Origin: Chitinophaga dinghuensis
GTDB lineage: Bacteria > Bacteroidota > Bacteroidia > Chitinophagales > Chitinophagaceae
Direction: 5' to 3'
DNA length: 64,000 nucleotides
Assembly: GCF_003259435.1 (NCBI RefSeq)
Contig: NZ_QLMA01000001.1
Coordinates: forward strand, 310,001-374,000
The notes under the pieces are model-generated. The model was not told the origin of the DNA. It ran no database searches and saw only the letters and a list, made by a program, of their open reading frames with translations. Below, one piece after another: positions 19,661 through 28,313 of this stretch (position 1 is the stretch's first letter; each line of letters starts with the position of its first letter). A program made the translations under genes and the position numbers.

Positions 19661-20902
19661 CTAAACCATTGGGATTTCCGCTACTTCATACACTTTAGCA
19701 TCCAGTTTTTGTTTAGTTTCTGTAAATGCTTTCAGTGTCAGTTCGATATCCTCATCGGAGTGCGCTGCAGTAGGGATGATACGGTAGATGATCTGACCTT
19801 TAGGGATTACCGGATATACTACGATAGAGCAGAAGATATTGTAGTTTTCGCGGAGATCCAGGCACATAGCAGTTGCTTCCGGAATATCGCCTTGCAGATA
19901 GATCGGCGTAACAGGAGAGTTGGTATGACCGATATTGAAACCTCTGTCTTTCAGACCTTGTTGCAGTTTGCGAACGTTAGCCCAGAGTTTTTCTTTGAAT
20001 TCAGGATGTTTGCGCATCAGCTGCACACGTTTCAGATGCCCGATAACGATAGGCATTGGAAGTGATTTTGCAAAGATCTGAGAACGCATGTTGTAGCGGA
20101 GGTAGTTGATAATGGCTTTGTCGCCGCTAATGAAACCGCCAATAGAAGCGCCAGATTTAGCGAAAGTATTGAACAGCAGGTCGATCTGATCCTGAACGCC
20201 TTGCTCTTCACCAGTACCAGCACCGGTTTTACCCATAGTACCGAAACCGTGTGCATCGTCTACCATCAGGCGGAATTCGTATACTTCTTTCAGGGCAGCA
20301 ATTTCTTTCAGTTTACCCTGATCGCCAGCCATACCAAATACGCCTTCTGTGATAACAAGAATACCGCCACCAGAGGTTTTCACCATTTCAGTAGCACGTT
20401 TCAGTTGTTTCTCCAGATCTTCTATGTCGTTGTGTTTGAATACATAACGGTGGCCTTGGTGCAGGCGCAAACCATCGATCAGGCATGCATGTGCTTCCGC
20501 ATCATATACAATCACATCACGACGGTTACATATAGCATCGATAGCACTCATAAAACCCTGATAACCATAGTTTACCAGTGTAGTATCTTCTTTACCCATG
20601 TAGTCGGAAAGCTCACGCTCCAGCTGCTCGTGATAATTAGTGTTACCGGTCATCATACGTGCCCCCATTGGAGCAGCCAAACCAAACTCAGCAGCAGCCT
20701 GTGCATCTGTTGCACGCACTTCCGGGTGATTCGCCAATCCCAGATAGTTATTCAGGCTCCAAACAATCTTCTCTTTACCCCTAAATTTCATACGGGGTCC
20801 TATTTCTCCTTCCAGTTTAGGGAATGCGAAATAGCCATGGGCTCTGTCTGAATGTTCCCCAATAGGGCCCATATGTTTCAGCAGTTTCTCGAAAATATCC
20901 AT
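19661..20902 (-). CDS. Alpha-oxoamine synthase (PLP-dependent acyltransferase)
   Basis: A 413-residue class I/II aminotransferase-fold enzyme of the alpha-oxoamine synthase group, which joins an amino acid to an acyl thioester with loss of CO2. Landmarks: SLNNYLGLANHPEV near 49-62, the His that stacks on PLP in AEAHACLIDG, the PLP-binding Asp in MVDDAHGFG, and the Schiff-base Lys in NTFAKSGASIGGF. The group includes 2-amino-3-ketobutyrate ligase, serine palmitoyltransferase and cysteate fatty-acyltransferase (capnine synthesis). The N-terminus differs from the Bacteroides serine palmitoyltransferases I know, so a sulfonolipid role is possible but unproven. It is monocistronic with its own -7 box. 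Confidence 0.85.
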   Translation of the reverse strand: MDIFEKLLKHMGPIGEHSDRAHGYFAFPKLEGEIGPRMKFRGKEKIVWSLNNYLGLANHPEVRATDAQAAAEFGLAAPMGARMMTGNTNYHEQLERELSDYMGKEDTTLVNYGYQGFMSAIDAICNRRDVIVYDAEAHACLIDGLRLHQGHRYVFKHNDIEDLEKQLKRATEMVKTSGGGILVITEGVFGMAGDQGKLKEIAALKEVYEFRLMVDDAHGFGTMGKTGAGTGEEQGVQDQIDLLFNTFAKSGASIGGFISGDKAIINYLRYNMRSQIFAKSLPMPIVIGHLKRVQLMRKHPEFKEKLWANVRKLQQGLKDRGFNIGHTNSPVTPIYLQGDIPEATAMCLDLRENYNIFCSIVVYPVIPKGQIIYRIIPTAAHSDEDIELTLKAFTETKQKLDAKVYEVAEIPMV

Positions 20903-20948
20903 ATGCTATATTATGAAATGGTTAATTACCTTAGTTTAAAAACGGACA

Positions 20949-20956
20949 CAAAGGTA
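20949..20956 (-). promoter_or_regulatory. -7 box upstream of the alpha-oxoamine synthase gene
   Basis: Minus-strand TACCTTTG, a perfect TAnnTTTG match, about 47 bases before the start codon. No clear -33 TTTG is seen at the usual distance. Confidence 0.5.
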
Positions 20957-21087
20957 TTAAAATTATAGTTTTTGTAAACTTGAGTTCGATTTCATTGTTC
21001 TAGCCAAACATATGCCAATTCATGTGATTTTCGTGCCAAAACATTGATAGTCTGTTATTTCAGTTATATAATAATAATTTAAATTTG

Positions 21088-22755
21088 ATGAAAAGGATTT
21101 ACTATTTATCCTGCCTGTTTTTGTTGGCAGTATCTTCTGCCTCGGCACAGAAAGCCACTTCTCCTAAACCTTTTAATCACCACCAGGCGCCAAAAAACGC
21201 CACGAATACCGGCAAACCTAAGCTGGTAGTGGGTATGGTGGTAGACCAGATGCGTTGGGATTACCTGTATCGCTATAATGCCAGATATGGGGCCGGTGGT
21301 TTTAAGAGATTACTACAGGAAGGGTTTACCTGTGAAAATACTTTGATCAATTATACGCCAACCATTACTGCATGTGGACATACCTGTGTGTATACCGGTT
21401 CTGTACCTGCTATTCACGGAATTATTGGCAATAACTGGTTTAGTCCGGATCTGGGCAGGTCAGTATATTGTGCGGAAGATACCACGGAAACCACCGTTGG
21501 CAGTACTTCCAACGCCGGAAAAATGAGTCCGCGTAATATGCTGGTAACAACCATTGGCGATGAACTGCGTCTCTCCAACAATTTCCAGAGCAAAGTAATT
21601 GGCGTAGCTATTAAAGACAGAGGGGCTATCCTGCCTGCAGGTCATAGCGCCAATGCGGCTTACTGGTATGATGGATCTACCGGCAACTGGGTGACCAGCA
21701 CTTATTATATGAAGGAACTGCCTACATGGGCGCAGGAATTTAACAAAGAGAAGTTCCCGCAACAGTACCTCGCGAAACCTTGGACTACATTGTATCCCGC
21801 GTCTACCTATATCCTCAGTACTGCTGATGAAAAGCCTTACGAGGGCAAGTACAGGAACGCTACAAATACTTCTTTCCCGCATGAACTGAGCAATATCGCC
21901 AATGGCTCTATTGCTGCTACTCCATTCGGGAACACCATGACATTGGAATTTGCTAAGAAAGCCATGGAAGCCAATGCGTTAGGGCAGGGGGAGACAACCG
22001 ACTTTCTGGCCATCAGTTTGTCGTCTACGGATTATGTAGGCCACCAGTTTGGTCCTAATTCCGTTGAAATTGAAGATACTTATCTGCGCCTGGATCAGGA
22101 TCTGGCTACTTTCTTCAAATACCTGGACGCCAAAGTGGGTAAAGGCAATTACCTGTTCTTTATCACTGCCGATCATGGTGTGGCACATGTACCGGGCTTT
22201 ATGGAAGAGAACAAGCTGCCTGGAGGTACCTGGAATGATGCGACTGCCATGAATACGCTGAATGATGAGGTGAATGCGCAATTTGGTTTTAAGGGAGCGA
22301 TTCGTGCAGTAGAAAATTATCAGTTCTGGTTGAATCATGCAGCTATTCAGGCTGCCGGCAAAGATGAAGCGGCTATTTCTTCCTTTATCTGTGCACGACT
22401 GATGAAATCTCCTGCCATTGCCAATGCCTTCCCAATGAAGGATCTGAATGCAGTTATTCTACCTACTGTTATGCGTAATATGCTGACAAATGGCATGAAT
22501 GCCAAGCGTAGCGGCGATATCCAGGTAGTTTTAGCGCCTGGTTATATTGATGGCGGCAAAACAGGGACTACACATGGTTTATGGTACCCTTATGATGCGC
22601 ATATTCCATTAGTATGGATGGGATGGGGTATTCATCCGGGAAAAACTAATCGTACTATCGGAATGACCGATATCACGCCTACACTGGCGGCACTGTTGAA
22701 AATACAGATGCCTAGCGGTAATGTGGGACAGGTGATTGAAGAGATTACCAGATAA
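21088..22755 (+). CDS. pafA: PafA-type alkaline phosphatase
   Basis: A 555-residue exported phosphatase with a signal peptide (YLSCLFLLAVSSASA). It hydrolyses phosphate monoesters in the periplasm or outside the cell. Residues matching the PafA active site are visible: Asp53 in GMVVDQMRWD, the nucleophile Thr94 in PTITACGHT, Asn115 in IGNNW, and the KDR pair Lys176 and Arg178 that recognise the phosphate. The metal ligands DH in FITADHGVAH follow. The ATG at 21088 is chosen over a TTG one codon earlier. PafA enzymes are calcium-tolerant and not phosphate-repressed in some Bacteroidota. It is followed by a terminator. Confidence 0.92.
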   Translation: MKRIYYLSCLFLLAVSSASAQKATSPKPFNHHQAPKNATNTGKPKLVVGMVVDQMRWDYLYRYNARYGAGGFKRLLQEGFTCENTLINYTPTITACGHTCVYTGSVPAIHGIIGNNWFSPDLGRSVYCAEDTTETTVGSTSNAGKMSPRNMLVTTIGDELRLSNNFQSKVIGVAIKDRGAILPAGHSANAAYWYDGSTGNWVTSTYYMKELPTWAQEFNKEKFPQQYLAKPWTTLYPASTYILSTADEKPYEGKYRNATNTSFPHELSNIANGSIAATPFGNTMTLEFAKKAMEANALGQGETTDFLAISLSSTDYVGHQFGPNSVEIEDTYLRLDQDLATFFKYLDAKVGKGNYLFFITADHGVAHVPGFMEENKLPGGTWNDATAMNTLNDEVNAQFGFKGAIRAVENYQFWLNHAAIQAAGKDEAAISSFICARLMKSPAIANAFPMKDLNAVILPTVMRNMLTNGMNAKRSGDIQVVLAPGYIDGGKTGTTHGLWYPYDAHIPLVWMGWGIHPGKTNRTIGMTDITPTLAALLKIQMPSGNVGQVIEEITR

Positions 22756-22845
22756 TATTCGTATAGTCTGTACAGTGAGGATCAATTGAGTACGGATTAA
22801 TGTTTTTTTCTTACATTGCTGTCACTCTCACTGGAGGAATAGCGG

Positions 22846-22884
22846 AAAGGTGTAATGGGAGGTTGAAATCCCCTTACACCTTTT
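22846..22884 (+). terminator. Terminator after pafA
   Basis: AAAGGTGTAA-GGGA/TCCC-TTACACCTTT stem with a short loop and a T-rich tail, between pafA and the enoyl-CoA hydratase-type gene. Confidence 0.75.
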
Positions 22885-22918
22885 CGTTTTTCCGGAGGGT
22901 ACAATTAAATACAGATCA

Positions 22919-23698
22919 ATGGCTTATTCGTTTATACTGTATGAGGTGGCGGATCGTATAGCCACTATCACGTTGAATCGTCCTGAAAAGAGAAATGCGC
23001 TGAATGGCGCGTTGGTAGCAGAATTGCGTCAGGCGTTCCAGGCAGCAGCCCAGGATGAGGCGGTGAAAGTAATTGTACTGAAAGGGAAAGGGGAAGCATT
23101 TTGTGCTGGCGCCGACCTGGATTATTTACAGCAGTTGCAAGTGAATACCTACGAGGAAAACCTGGCGGATTCACGGGAACTGATGTCATTATTTAGGGAG
23201 ATTTACGAACTTGACAAAATAGTGATAGCCCAGGTAGAAGGGCATGCCATCGCGGGCGGTTGCGGGCTCGTTACGGTATGCGATCTGAGTTATGTCGTAC
23301 CAGAAGCCCAGTTAGGATATACAGAGGTGAAAATCGGCTTTATTCCGGCTTTGGTGGCGGTATTTCTCGTCAGAAAGATAGGAGAAGGAAAAGCCAGGGA
23401 ATTATTATTGACTGGGCGGCTCGTTACAGCGGAAAAAGCAGCCGTATCCGGATTAATCACCGCAGTAGTACCTGCCGCCGAAATAAAGGAATATGTAGCT
23501 AAAGTGGCCACAGGCTTGTGTAAGGAGGCATCAGGGAATTCTCTTAAAGTGACCAAAAAGCTGATTGGCACAGTGTTGGACTTATCCTTACGGGAGAGCC
23601 TGGAATTGGCCGCCGAACAAAATGCAACCACCAGAGGACATGAGGATTGCAGAAAAGGAATTGCTGCATTTCTGAATAAAGAAAAGCTCATTTGGTAG
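22919..23698 (+). CDS. Enoyl-CoA hydratase family protein, methylglutaconyl-CoA hydratase-like
   Basis: A 259-residue crotonase-fold enzyme. The oxyanion-hole segments are AFCAGADLDYL (about 60-70) and AIAGGCGLVTVCD (about 108-120). In the second, the first of the two catalytic Glu residues of classical enoyl-CoA hydratase is replaced by Gly, while the second Glu is kept in GYTEVKIGFIPA. The GLVxxCD and EVxIGxxPA patterns are what I know from LiuC-type 3-methylglutaconyl-CoA hydratases of leucine breakdown, so that is the favoured assignment. Other leucine-degradation genes are not adjacent. It is followed 49 bases later by a small exported-protein gene. Confidence 0.8.
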   Translation: MAYSFILYEVADRIATITLNRPEKRNALNGALVAELRQAFQAAAQDEAVKVIVLKGKGEAFCAGADLDYLQQLQVNTYEENLADSRELMSLFREIYELDKIVIAQVEGHAIAGGCGLVTVCDLSYVVPEAQLGYTEVKIGFIPALVAVFLVRKIGEGKARELLLTGRLVTAEKAAVSGLITAVVPAAEIKEYVAKVATGLCKEASGNSLKVTKKLIGTVLDLSLRESLELAAEQNATTRGHEDCRKGIAAFLNKEKLIW

Positions 23699-23747
23699 TT
23701 GGGAAGCGAAAAACAGTCCCTCCTGTCAAAGAAAAACAGACCATACT

Positions 23748-24395
23748 ATGTCATACCGGTTATTTCTAACAATATTATGCCTGTGGATAAATGTTGCCGC
23801 CTTTGCGCAACGTTCCGTCTCCGATGCGAAGATTACCTATAAGATGGAATTGCCGCCGGAAATGGCGCAGACAGACGCTATGCTACAGGATAGCAGGTTT
23901 ATTCAGTATATGCGGGGACATATGAGTCGCATAGACATTAACTTCAACATTGTCAATTACACTTACCTGATCAATGCCCGGGATGAGACGATGACCACAC
24001 TGATAGATCAGCATGGGGCCAAGTACTTGATTCGTGGCAATAAGGACCAGTTTGAGAAGGATTTAAAGCAATATGAGGGTACTAAGTTCGTGGATCAGCA
24101 GGAGGTAAGGGAAATTGCGGGATACAAGTGTAAAAAAGCGATTGCCCAGTTGCCGGATGGCAGTACTTATGTGGTGTATTATACGCCGGATCTGGTGCCG
24201 GAGAACAAGCGTTACAATCAGCGATTTGCTAATTTAAACGGGATGGCTCTGGAGTTTGAGATACCTACTAAGACGGGGGCAAAGATTATGGTAACGGCTA
24301 CTAAGGTAGAATTGATACCGATACCTGCTTCTTATTTTGATGTGCCTAAATCGGGGTATAAAGAAGTGAGTCAACAGGAGTTAAGAAATATGTAA
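23748..24395 (+). CDS. Exported protein of unknown function
   Basis: A 215-residue protein with a signal peptide (LFLTILCLWINVAAFA). The mature part is beta-rich and moderately charged: it opens with a strand pair (DAKITYKMELPPEM), contains a redox-neutral YKCKK near residue 128 and ends in a basic and acidic tail. The layout resembles GLPGLI or DUF4412-type exported proteins of Bacteroidota, where a sequence of this kind (ITYK, IAGYKCKKA, YYTPDL) recurs, but I cannot give a function. It ends at a shared terminator with the converging gene at 24475. Confidence 0.65.
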   Translation: MSYRLFLTILCLWINVAAFAQRSVSDAKITYKMELPPEMAQTDAMLQDSRFIQYMRGHMSRIDINFNIVNYTYLINARDETMTTLIDQHGAKYLIRGNKDQFEKDLKQYEGTKFVDQQEVREIAGYKCKKAIAQLPDGSTYVVYYTPDLVPENKRYNQRFANLNGMALEFEIPTKTGAKIMVTATKVELIPIPASYFDVPKSGYKEVSQQELRNM

Positions 24396-24423
24396 AGTTA
24401 TTGTTGGGAAAGATATTTAACAG

Positions 24424-24450
24424 AAAAGGCTGGTCAATGACCAGCCTTTA
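24424..24450. terminator. Terminator between converging small genes
   Basis: AAAGGCTGGTC/GACCAGCCTTT perfect stem with a short loop. It serves the plus-strand gene ending at 24395 and may also act on the minus-strand gene ending at 24475. Confidence 0.85.
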
Positions 24451-24474
24451 TTATTTGTACTGAAGAAACGTTAA

Positions 24475-24891
24475 TTAGCCTTTTTTAAGTGGCAGGATAA
24501 TCTGCAATTTCTGGAAATTAAGATTACCTGGCATTTGTTGTTGTACCTGTACACTGGTAGGAACAACGTAAGTAACATTACCTTTGGTGAAAGTGGTTAC
24601 CTGTTGGAAGTTAACAGCACTTGTATTTGTAGTGGTGTTGTTAGTGTTGGTAAACTTAAAGTTGGAGCTGAAAGCGCCAGAGTAGCGGTAACCAGCATCC
24701 AGACCCAGGTTTGTTTTGGGCATGGCCGTATTCAGAACAAAGTGCGTGTTCTCTGTCTTTTTCACCTTGTCTTTGTTATCGTTAGGCAAGAAACTGTTGT
24801 TTGCCTTCGCAGCAGTAGCGAACAGCGCCATAGCGCTTGCCAACATGCAAGACAATGAAAAGACCTTCAATATGTTAGTTTTCGTTTTCAT
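24475..24891 (-). CDS. Small exported protein of unknown function
   Basis: A 138-residue protein with a clear signal peptide (VFSLSCMLASAMALFATAAKA). The mature part is basic at first (DNKDKVKKTEN), then Asn/Thr-rich and beta-like (NTNNTTTNTSAVNFQQ), ending in LPLKKG. No family recognised. The ATG at 24891 is favoured because the alternative upstream codon is not needed for the signal peptide. The -7 box TATCTTTG lies so close (24906-24899, minus strand) that the mRNA probably begins within a few bases of the start codon. Confidence 0.65.
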   Translation of the reverse strand: MKTKTNILKVFSLSCMLASAMALFATAAKANNSFLPNDNKDKVKKTENTHFVLNTAMPKTNLGLDAGYRYSGAFSSNFKFTNTNNTTTNTSAVNFQQVTTFTKGNVTYVVPTSVQVQQQMPGNLNFQKLQIILPLKKG

Positions 24892-24898
24892 TGTAAAA

Positions 24899-24934
24899 CA
24901 AAGATACAACAATTTCGCTTAATTATATAACAAA
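24899..24934 (-). promoter_or_regulatory. Promoter abutting the 24475-24891 gene
   Basis: Minus-strand TTTG (24934-24931), a 24-base spacer and TATCTTTG (24906-24899). The start codon begins seven bases after the box, so the predicted transcript has about two bases of leader. Confidence 0.55.
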
Positions 24935-25041
24935 TTTTTAACGCTAGATAATGTTAAAACTTAAGAATTTGTTAAAAAATTTATAAAAAGTTAAATACCA
25001 CTGCTTTTTGGTGGATACGGAAATTGATTATATTTACATTA

Positions 25042-26463
25042 ATGAGTAAAGACTTTTCATTTTTAAACGAGGATTTTGATGATCTGAGAGATTTATTGCA
25101 GCAGTTTGAAAACCTCAGAGCTGGTAAGTCTCATTCGTTCCTGGACGAAGATTCATTTGAACAGATCATAGACTATTACGACGAGCATGATGAGATGCCT
25201 ATTGCACTTCAGGCCGCTGAAATAGCCATAGAACAGTTTCCCTTTTCTGCCGCTTTATTGTTAAAAAAGGCCAACTTACTGATAGAAACAAAGAAGTACA
25301 ACGACGCCCTTGATTTACTGGAAAGAGCCGCTGTTCTGGACCGTAACGATATCAATCTCTACATATTACAAACGGACGTATACCTGGCGCTGGGGCAACA
25401 CCAGAAAGCCGCCAATGTACTGGAAGAGCAGATTGATCAGTTTGAGGGAGACGACCGTACCGAGTTGCTGTTGGAACTGGCGGATGTGTATGACGACTGG
25501 GAGGAGTTTGAGAAGGTATTTGATTGCCTGAAAATGGCCCTGGAGCATGATCCGAACAGTGAAGAAGCCCTACATAAGATTTGTTTCTGGACGGAATTTA
25601 CTGGTAGAAATGAGGAAAGTATCCGTCTGCATACCCATATTATTGATGAGTTCCCTTATAATCACCTTGCCTGGTTCAATCTGGGTACGGCTTATCAGGG
25701 GCTGAAGCTCTATGAAAAAGCCATAGATGCTTATCAGTATGCCCTGGTTATCGATGAGAAATTCGATTATGCCTACCGAAATCTGGGAGATGCCTATATC
25801 CGCCTTCGTAAGTACACAGAAGCGATTGAAGTACTTCAGAAACACCTGGAAATAGCCAAACCGGAAGATGTCATCTATGAGGCTATAGGGCATTGTTATG
25901 AGCGCCAGCGCAAATACACACAGGCCCGCTACTATTACCGTAAAGCGTCCCATCTTAGTCCAAACGACGACAAACTATACTACAAAATTGCAGTGGCTTA
26001 CATGATGGAGGCCAACTGGAATAATGCTGTCAAATCCCTGCAGAACGCATTGAAAATCAATAAAACCAATGCGGAATACAATATGAGCATGGGAGAATGC
26101 CTGCTGGAATTGGATAAATTTAAGGAAGCGCTCGTTTACTTTATGAATGCGGTGCGTACCCGTCCAAAGAGCGTTTCTACCTGGCAGGAGTTGATCAGAG
26201 GCTTGTATGTAGGAGGTTTCCTGGAAGAGGCCCTTGCCCAGCTTGAGACAGCAGAGGAAAAAGCAGGTAGAAAGCCAGTATTCCAGTATTACAGAGCTGC
26301 TATCCTGATTACCATGGGTAAAACCAAGGAAGGACTACTACATCTGGAGACCGCCCTTCAGCAAAATCCCAAAGCTTTAAAAAAGTTAGTGGAGCTGGAC
26401 CCGGCTATTTTACAGCATGTGAGTGTGGTTGATCTCATTGCGCAGTATCGCCGCAAACGTTAA
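25042..26463 (+). CDS. Tetratricopeptide repeat protein
   Basis: A 473-residue cytoplasmic protein made almost wholly of TPR units from about residue 45 to 460. Clear examples are LAWFNLGTAYQGLKLYEKAIDAYQYAL, of which the key pattern is W-LG-Y-A-A, repeated at roughly 34-residue steps (DYAYRNLGDAYIRL, VIYEAIGHCYER, KLYYKIAVAYMM). The N-terminus is acidic and has no signal peptide. TPR solenoids act as protein-protein scaffolds; the partner is unknown. ATG at 25042 is preferred over a TTG six codons earlier. The next gene (ComA-like) starts 180 bases downstream behind its own promoter. Confidence 0.9.
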   Translation: MSKDFSFLNEDFDDLRDLLQQFENLRAGKSHSFLDEDSFEQIIDYYDEHDEMPIALQAAEIAIEQFPFSAALLLKKANLLIETKKYNDALDLLERAAVLDRNDINLYILQTDVYLALGQHQKAANVLEEQIDQFEGDDRTELLLELADVYDDWEEFEKVFDCLKMALEHDPNSEEALHKICFWTEFTGRNEESIRLHTHIIDEFPYNHLAWFNLGTAYQGLKLYEKAIDAYQYALVIDEKFDYAYRNLGDAYIRLRKYTEAIEVLQKHLEIAKPEDVIYEAIGHCYERQRKYTQARYYYRKASHLSPNDDKLYYKIAVAYMMEANWNNAVKSLQNALKINKTNAEYNMSMGECLLELDKFKEALVYFMNAVRTRPKSVSTWQELIRGLYVGGFLEEALAQLETAEEKAGRKPVFQYYRAAILITMGKTKEGLLHLETALQQNPKALKKLVELDPAILQHVSVVDLIAQYRRKR

Positions 26464-26500
26464 CCAATGTTATTTACTTTTAAAATAAAGTATAGCTTCT

Positions 26501-26540
26501 TATTTTTGCGCCGGTTTTTAATTGTCATGCTTAAAAACCG
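26501..26540 (+). promoter_or_regulatory. -7 box and 5' hairpin upstream of the ComA-like gene
   Basis: TATTTTTG (26501-26508) is a perfect -7 match. Four bases later a perfect 10-bp hairpin begins, CGGTTTTTAA (26512-26521) and TTAAAAACCG (26531-26540). No T-run follows, so it is not a terminator. With a start near 26514 the hairpin would cap a leader of about 130 bases. No convincing -33 was found. Confidence 0.45.
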
Positions 26541-26643
26541 ACTACTATTTCCGGTTACTAAAATTGCCCACGAAGCTATCCCATAGTGCCTGGCTGAACT
26601 AGTTGAGTGTTTTAATGACCATAAGAAGATAAAAATATTGCAA

Positions 26644-27408
26644 ATGAATTTTAATCTGACACAAATCCCGGAAAGGACTCAGAAGCCTCGCAAACATGGA
26701 CTGACCATGGTCATGGATAAGGGGCTAAGTTTGGAAGAAGCCCGTAATTTTTTATCTGCTGCCTCGCCACACGTTGACATCATTAAGCTGGGTTTTGGTA
26801 CTTCCTTCGTCACACCCAATCTTCGTCAGAAAATCGAATTGTACCAAGCCGCCAACATTCCTGTATACTTTGGCGGAACTTTATTTGAAGCCTTCCTCAT
26901 ACGCAATCAGTTTGATGAATATGTAAAAACTGTACAGGACTACGGTATCAGTTACATGGAAGTTTCTGACGGTTCTATCATCATCCCACACGCTGAAAAA
27001 TGCGGCTACATCGAAAAACTCGCTAAACTCGGTCTGGTACTGAGTGAAGTAGGTTCCAAAGATGCTGAACACATTATTCCTCCTTATAAGTGGATTGAAT
27101 TGATGAGCGCCGAACTGAGTGCTGGTGCTACTTACGTAATCGCCGAAGCGCGCGAAAGCGGTAACGTAGGTATCTATCGTGGTTCCGGTGAGGTGCGCGA
27201 AGGTCTGGTACAGGAAATCCTGACACAGATTCCTGCTGAAAAAATTATCTGGGAAGCCCCTCAGAAAGCACAACAACTGTACTTCCTGGAACTGGTAGGC
27301 TGCAATGCCAACCTGGGTAACCTGGCGCCTCATGAGGTAATTTCCCTGGAAGCAATGCGTGTTGGTCTCCGTGGCGACACCTTCCACCTCTTCCTGGATA
27401 AAGAATAG
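26644..27408 (+). CDS. comA: Phosphosulfolactate synthase-like protein
   Basis: A 254-residue TIM-barrel protein of the ComA family, (2R)-phospho-3-sulfolactate synthase, which adds sulfite to phosphoenolpyruvate. Family features seen: KHGLTMVMDKGLSLEEA near the start, IDIIKLGFGTS-like strand with Lys, VYFGGTLFEAFL, MEVSDGSIIIP, and the C-terminal GNVGIYRGSGEVR and WEAPQK stretches. The family is best known from coenzyme M synthesis in methanogens, but Bacteroidota homologues probably make sulfonate precursors instead, or have another role. ATG at 26644 is preferred over a TTG two codons upstream. It may connect to sulfonolipid synthesis (see the alpha-oxoamine synthase at 19661). Confidence 0.82.
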   Translation: MNFNLTQIPERTQKPRKHGLTMVMDKGLSLEEARNFLSAASPHVDIIKLGFGTSFVTPNLRQKIELYQAANIPVYFGGTLFEAFLIRNQFDEYVKTVQDYGISYMEVSDGSIIIPHAEKCGYIEKLAKLGLVLSEVGSKDAEHIIPPYKWIELMSAELSAGATYVIAEARESGNVGIYRGSGEVREGLVQEILTQIPAEKIIWEAPQKAQQLYFLELVGCNANLGNLAPHEVISLEAMRVGLRGDTFHLFLDKE

Positions 27409-27472
27409 TAACTGGTTTGCCGGCATCGTAGATGTTTGCTTCCAGTTTGCCGCCTAATAAGCGGTTTAAGGC

Positions 27473-27499
27473 AAAATCGACATCATTGATGTCGATTTT
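27473..27499 (+). terminator. Terminator after the ComA-like gene
   Basis: Perfect 12-bp stem AAAATCGACATC/GATGTCGATTTT with a three-base loop, followed by GTTTTATT. It separates the ComA-like gene from aroE. Confidence 0.88.
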
Positions 27500-27528
27500 G
27501 TTTTATTCACTATCAACTAAAAATCTGT

Positions 27529-28260
27529 ATGAAAACATACGGTCTTATCGGATACCCACTCAGTCACTCCTTTTCGAAAGGGTATTTTGCAGAGAAATTC
27601 AACAGGGAACAGATTACTGGCTGTCAGTATGAGAATTTCCCAATCCCGGAAATCGCCACTTTCCCGGCATTGCTGGCACAGCAGCCGGAGTTAGCTGGAT
27701 TGAACGTCACTATTCCCTATAAGGAAGTGGTCATCCCTTTCCTGGATGAGCTGAGCGATGCCGTAAAGCATATTGGGGCGGTGAATTGCATCCGGTTTGA
27801 AAATGGCCGTAAAATCGGTTACAATACGGATGTTATTGGTTTTACCAATTCGTTGAAACCATTGCTGCAGCCACATCATACCCGTGCATTGGTCCTGGGT
27901 ACCGGTGGCGCTGCCAAGGCGGTCATGTATGCGCTGCAACAGTTGAATATAGCCTATACTTTAGTGAGCCGGAAAGCAGGCCTCAATGCTGTAGCCTATG
28001 ATACGCTCACAGCGGAAGATATGGCGGCTAATACCCTTATCATCAATACAACGCCATTAGGTATGTATCCGAATGTGGATGATATGCCTCCAATCCCTTA
28101 TCAGTACCTCGATAGCAGGCATTTGTTGTACGACCTCGTTTATAATCCGCCTGAAACGAAGTTTTTACTGGAAGGAAAGGAAAGAGGAGCTACGATTAAG
28201 AACGGCCATGAAATGCTGATATTACAGGCAGAAGCAGCCTGGGAAATCTGGAACAAGTAA
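27529..28260 (+). CDS. aroE: Shikimate dehydrogenase
   Basis: A 243-residue NADP-dependent enzyme reducing 3-dehydroshikimate to shikimate in aromatic amino acid synthesis. Substrate-site residues are in YPLSHSFSK (the SxS pair) and the catalytic Lys in NVTIPYKE; NTDVIGF carries the partner Asp. The nucleotide-binding loop is LGTGGAAKAV near 122-132. The length is at the short end of the family (usually 260-290), consistent with Bacteroidota forms. It is monocistronic, bounded by two terminators, and converges with a methyltransferase gene. Confidence 0.95.
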   Translation: MKTYGLIGYPLSHSFSKGYFAEKFNREQITGCQYENFPIPEIATFPALLAQQPELAGLNVTIPYKEVVIPFLDELSDAVKHIGAVNCIRFENGRKIGYNTDVIGFTNSLKPLLQPHHTRALVLGTGGAAKAVMYALQQLNIAYTLVSRKAGLNAVAYDTLTAEDMAANTLIINTTPLGMYPNVDDMPPIPYQYLDSRHLLYDLVYNPPETKFLLEGKERGATIKNGHEMLILQAEAAWEIWNK

Positions 28261-28279
28261 AATATTCCGATATAAAACG

Positions 28280-28313
28280 AAAAGACCGACAGGATCACTG
28301 TCGGTCTTTTTTT
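28280..28313. terminator. Bidirectional terminator between aroE and the methyltransferase gene
   Basis: AAAAGACCGACAG/CTGTCGGTCTTTT perfect stem, with A- and T-runs on either side so that it works on both strands. It overlaps the last codon of the converging methyltransferase gene. Confidence 0.9.

Noticed and set aside
21080-21087. TAAATTTG box touching the pafA ATG
   Set aside because: By the SRP RNA spacing, transcription would start inside the gene after the only start codon that keeps the signal peptide; the region is very AT-rich and there is no -33, so chance is likelier.
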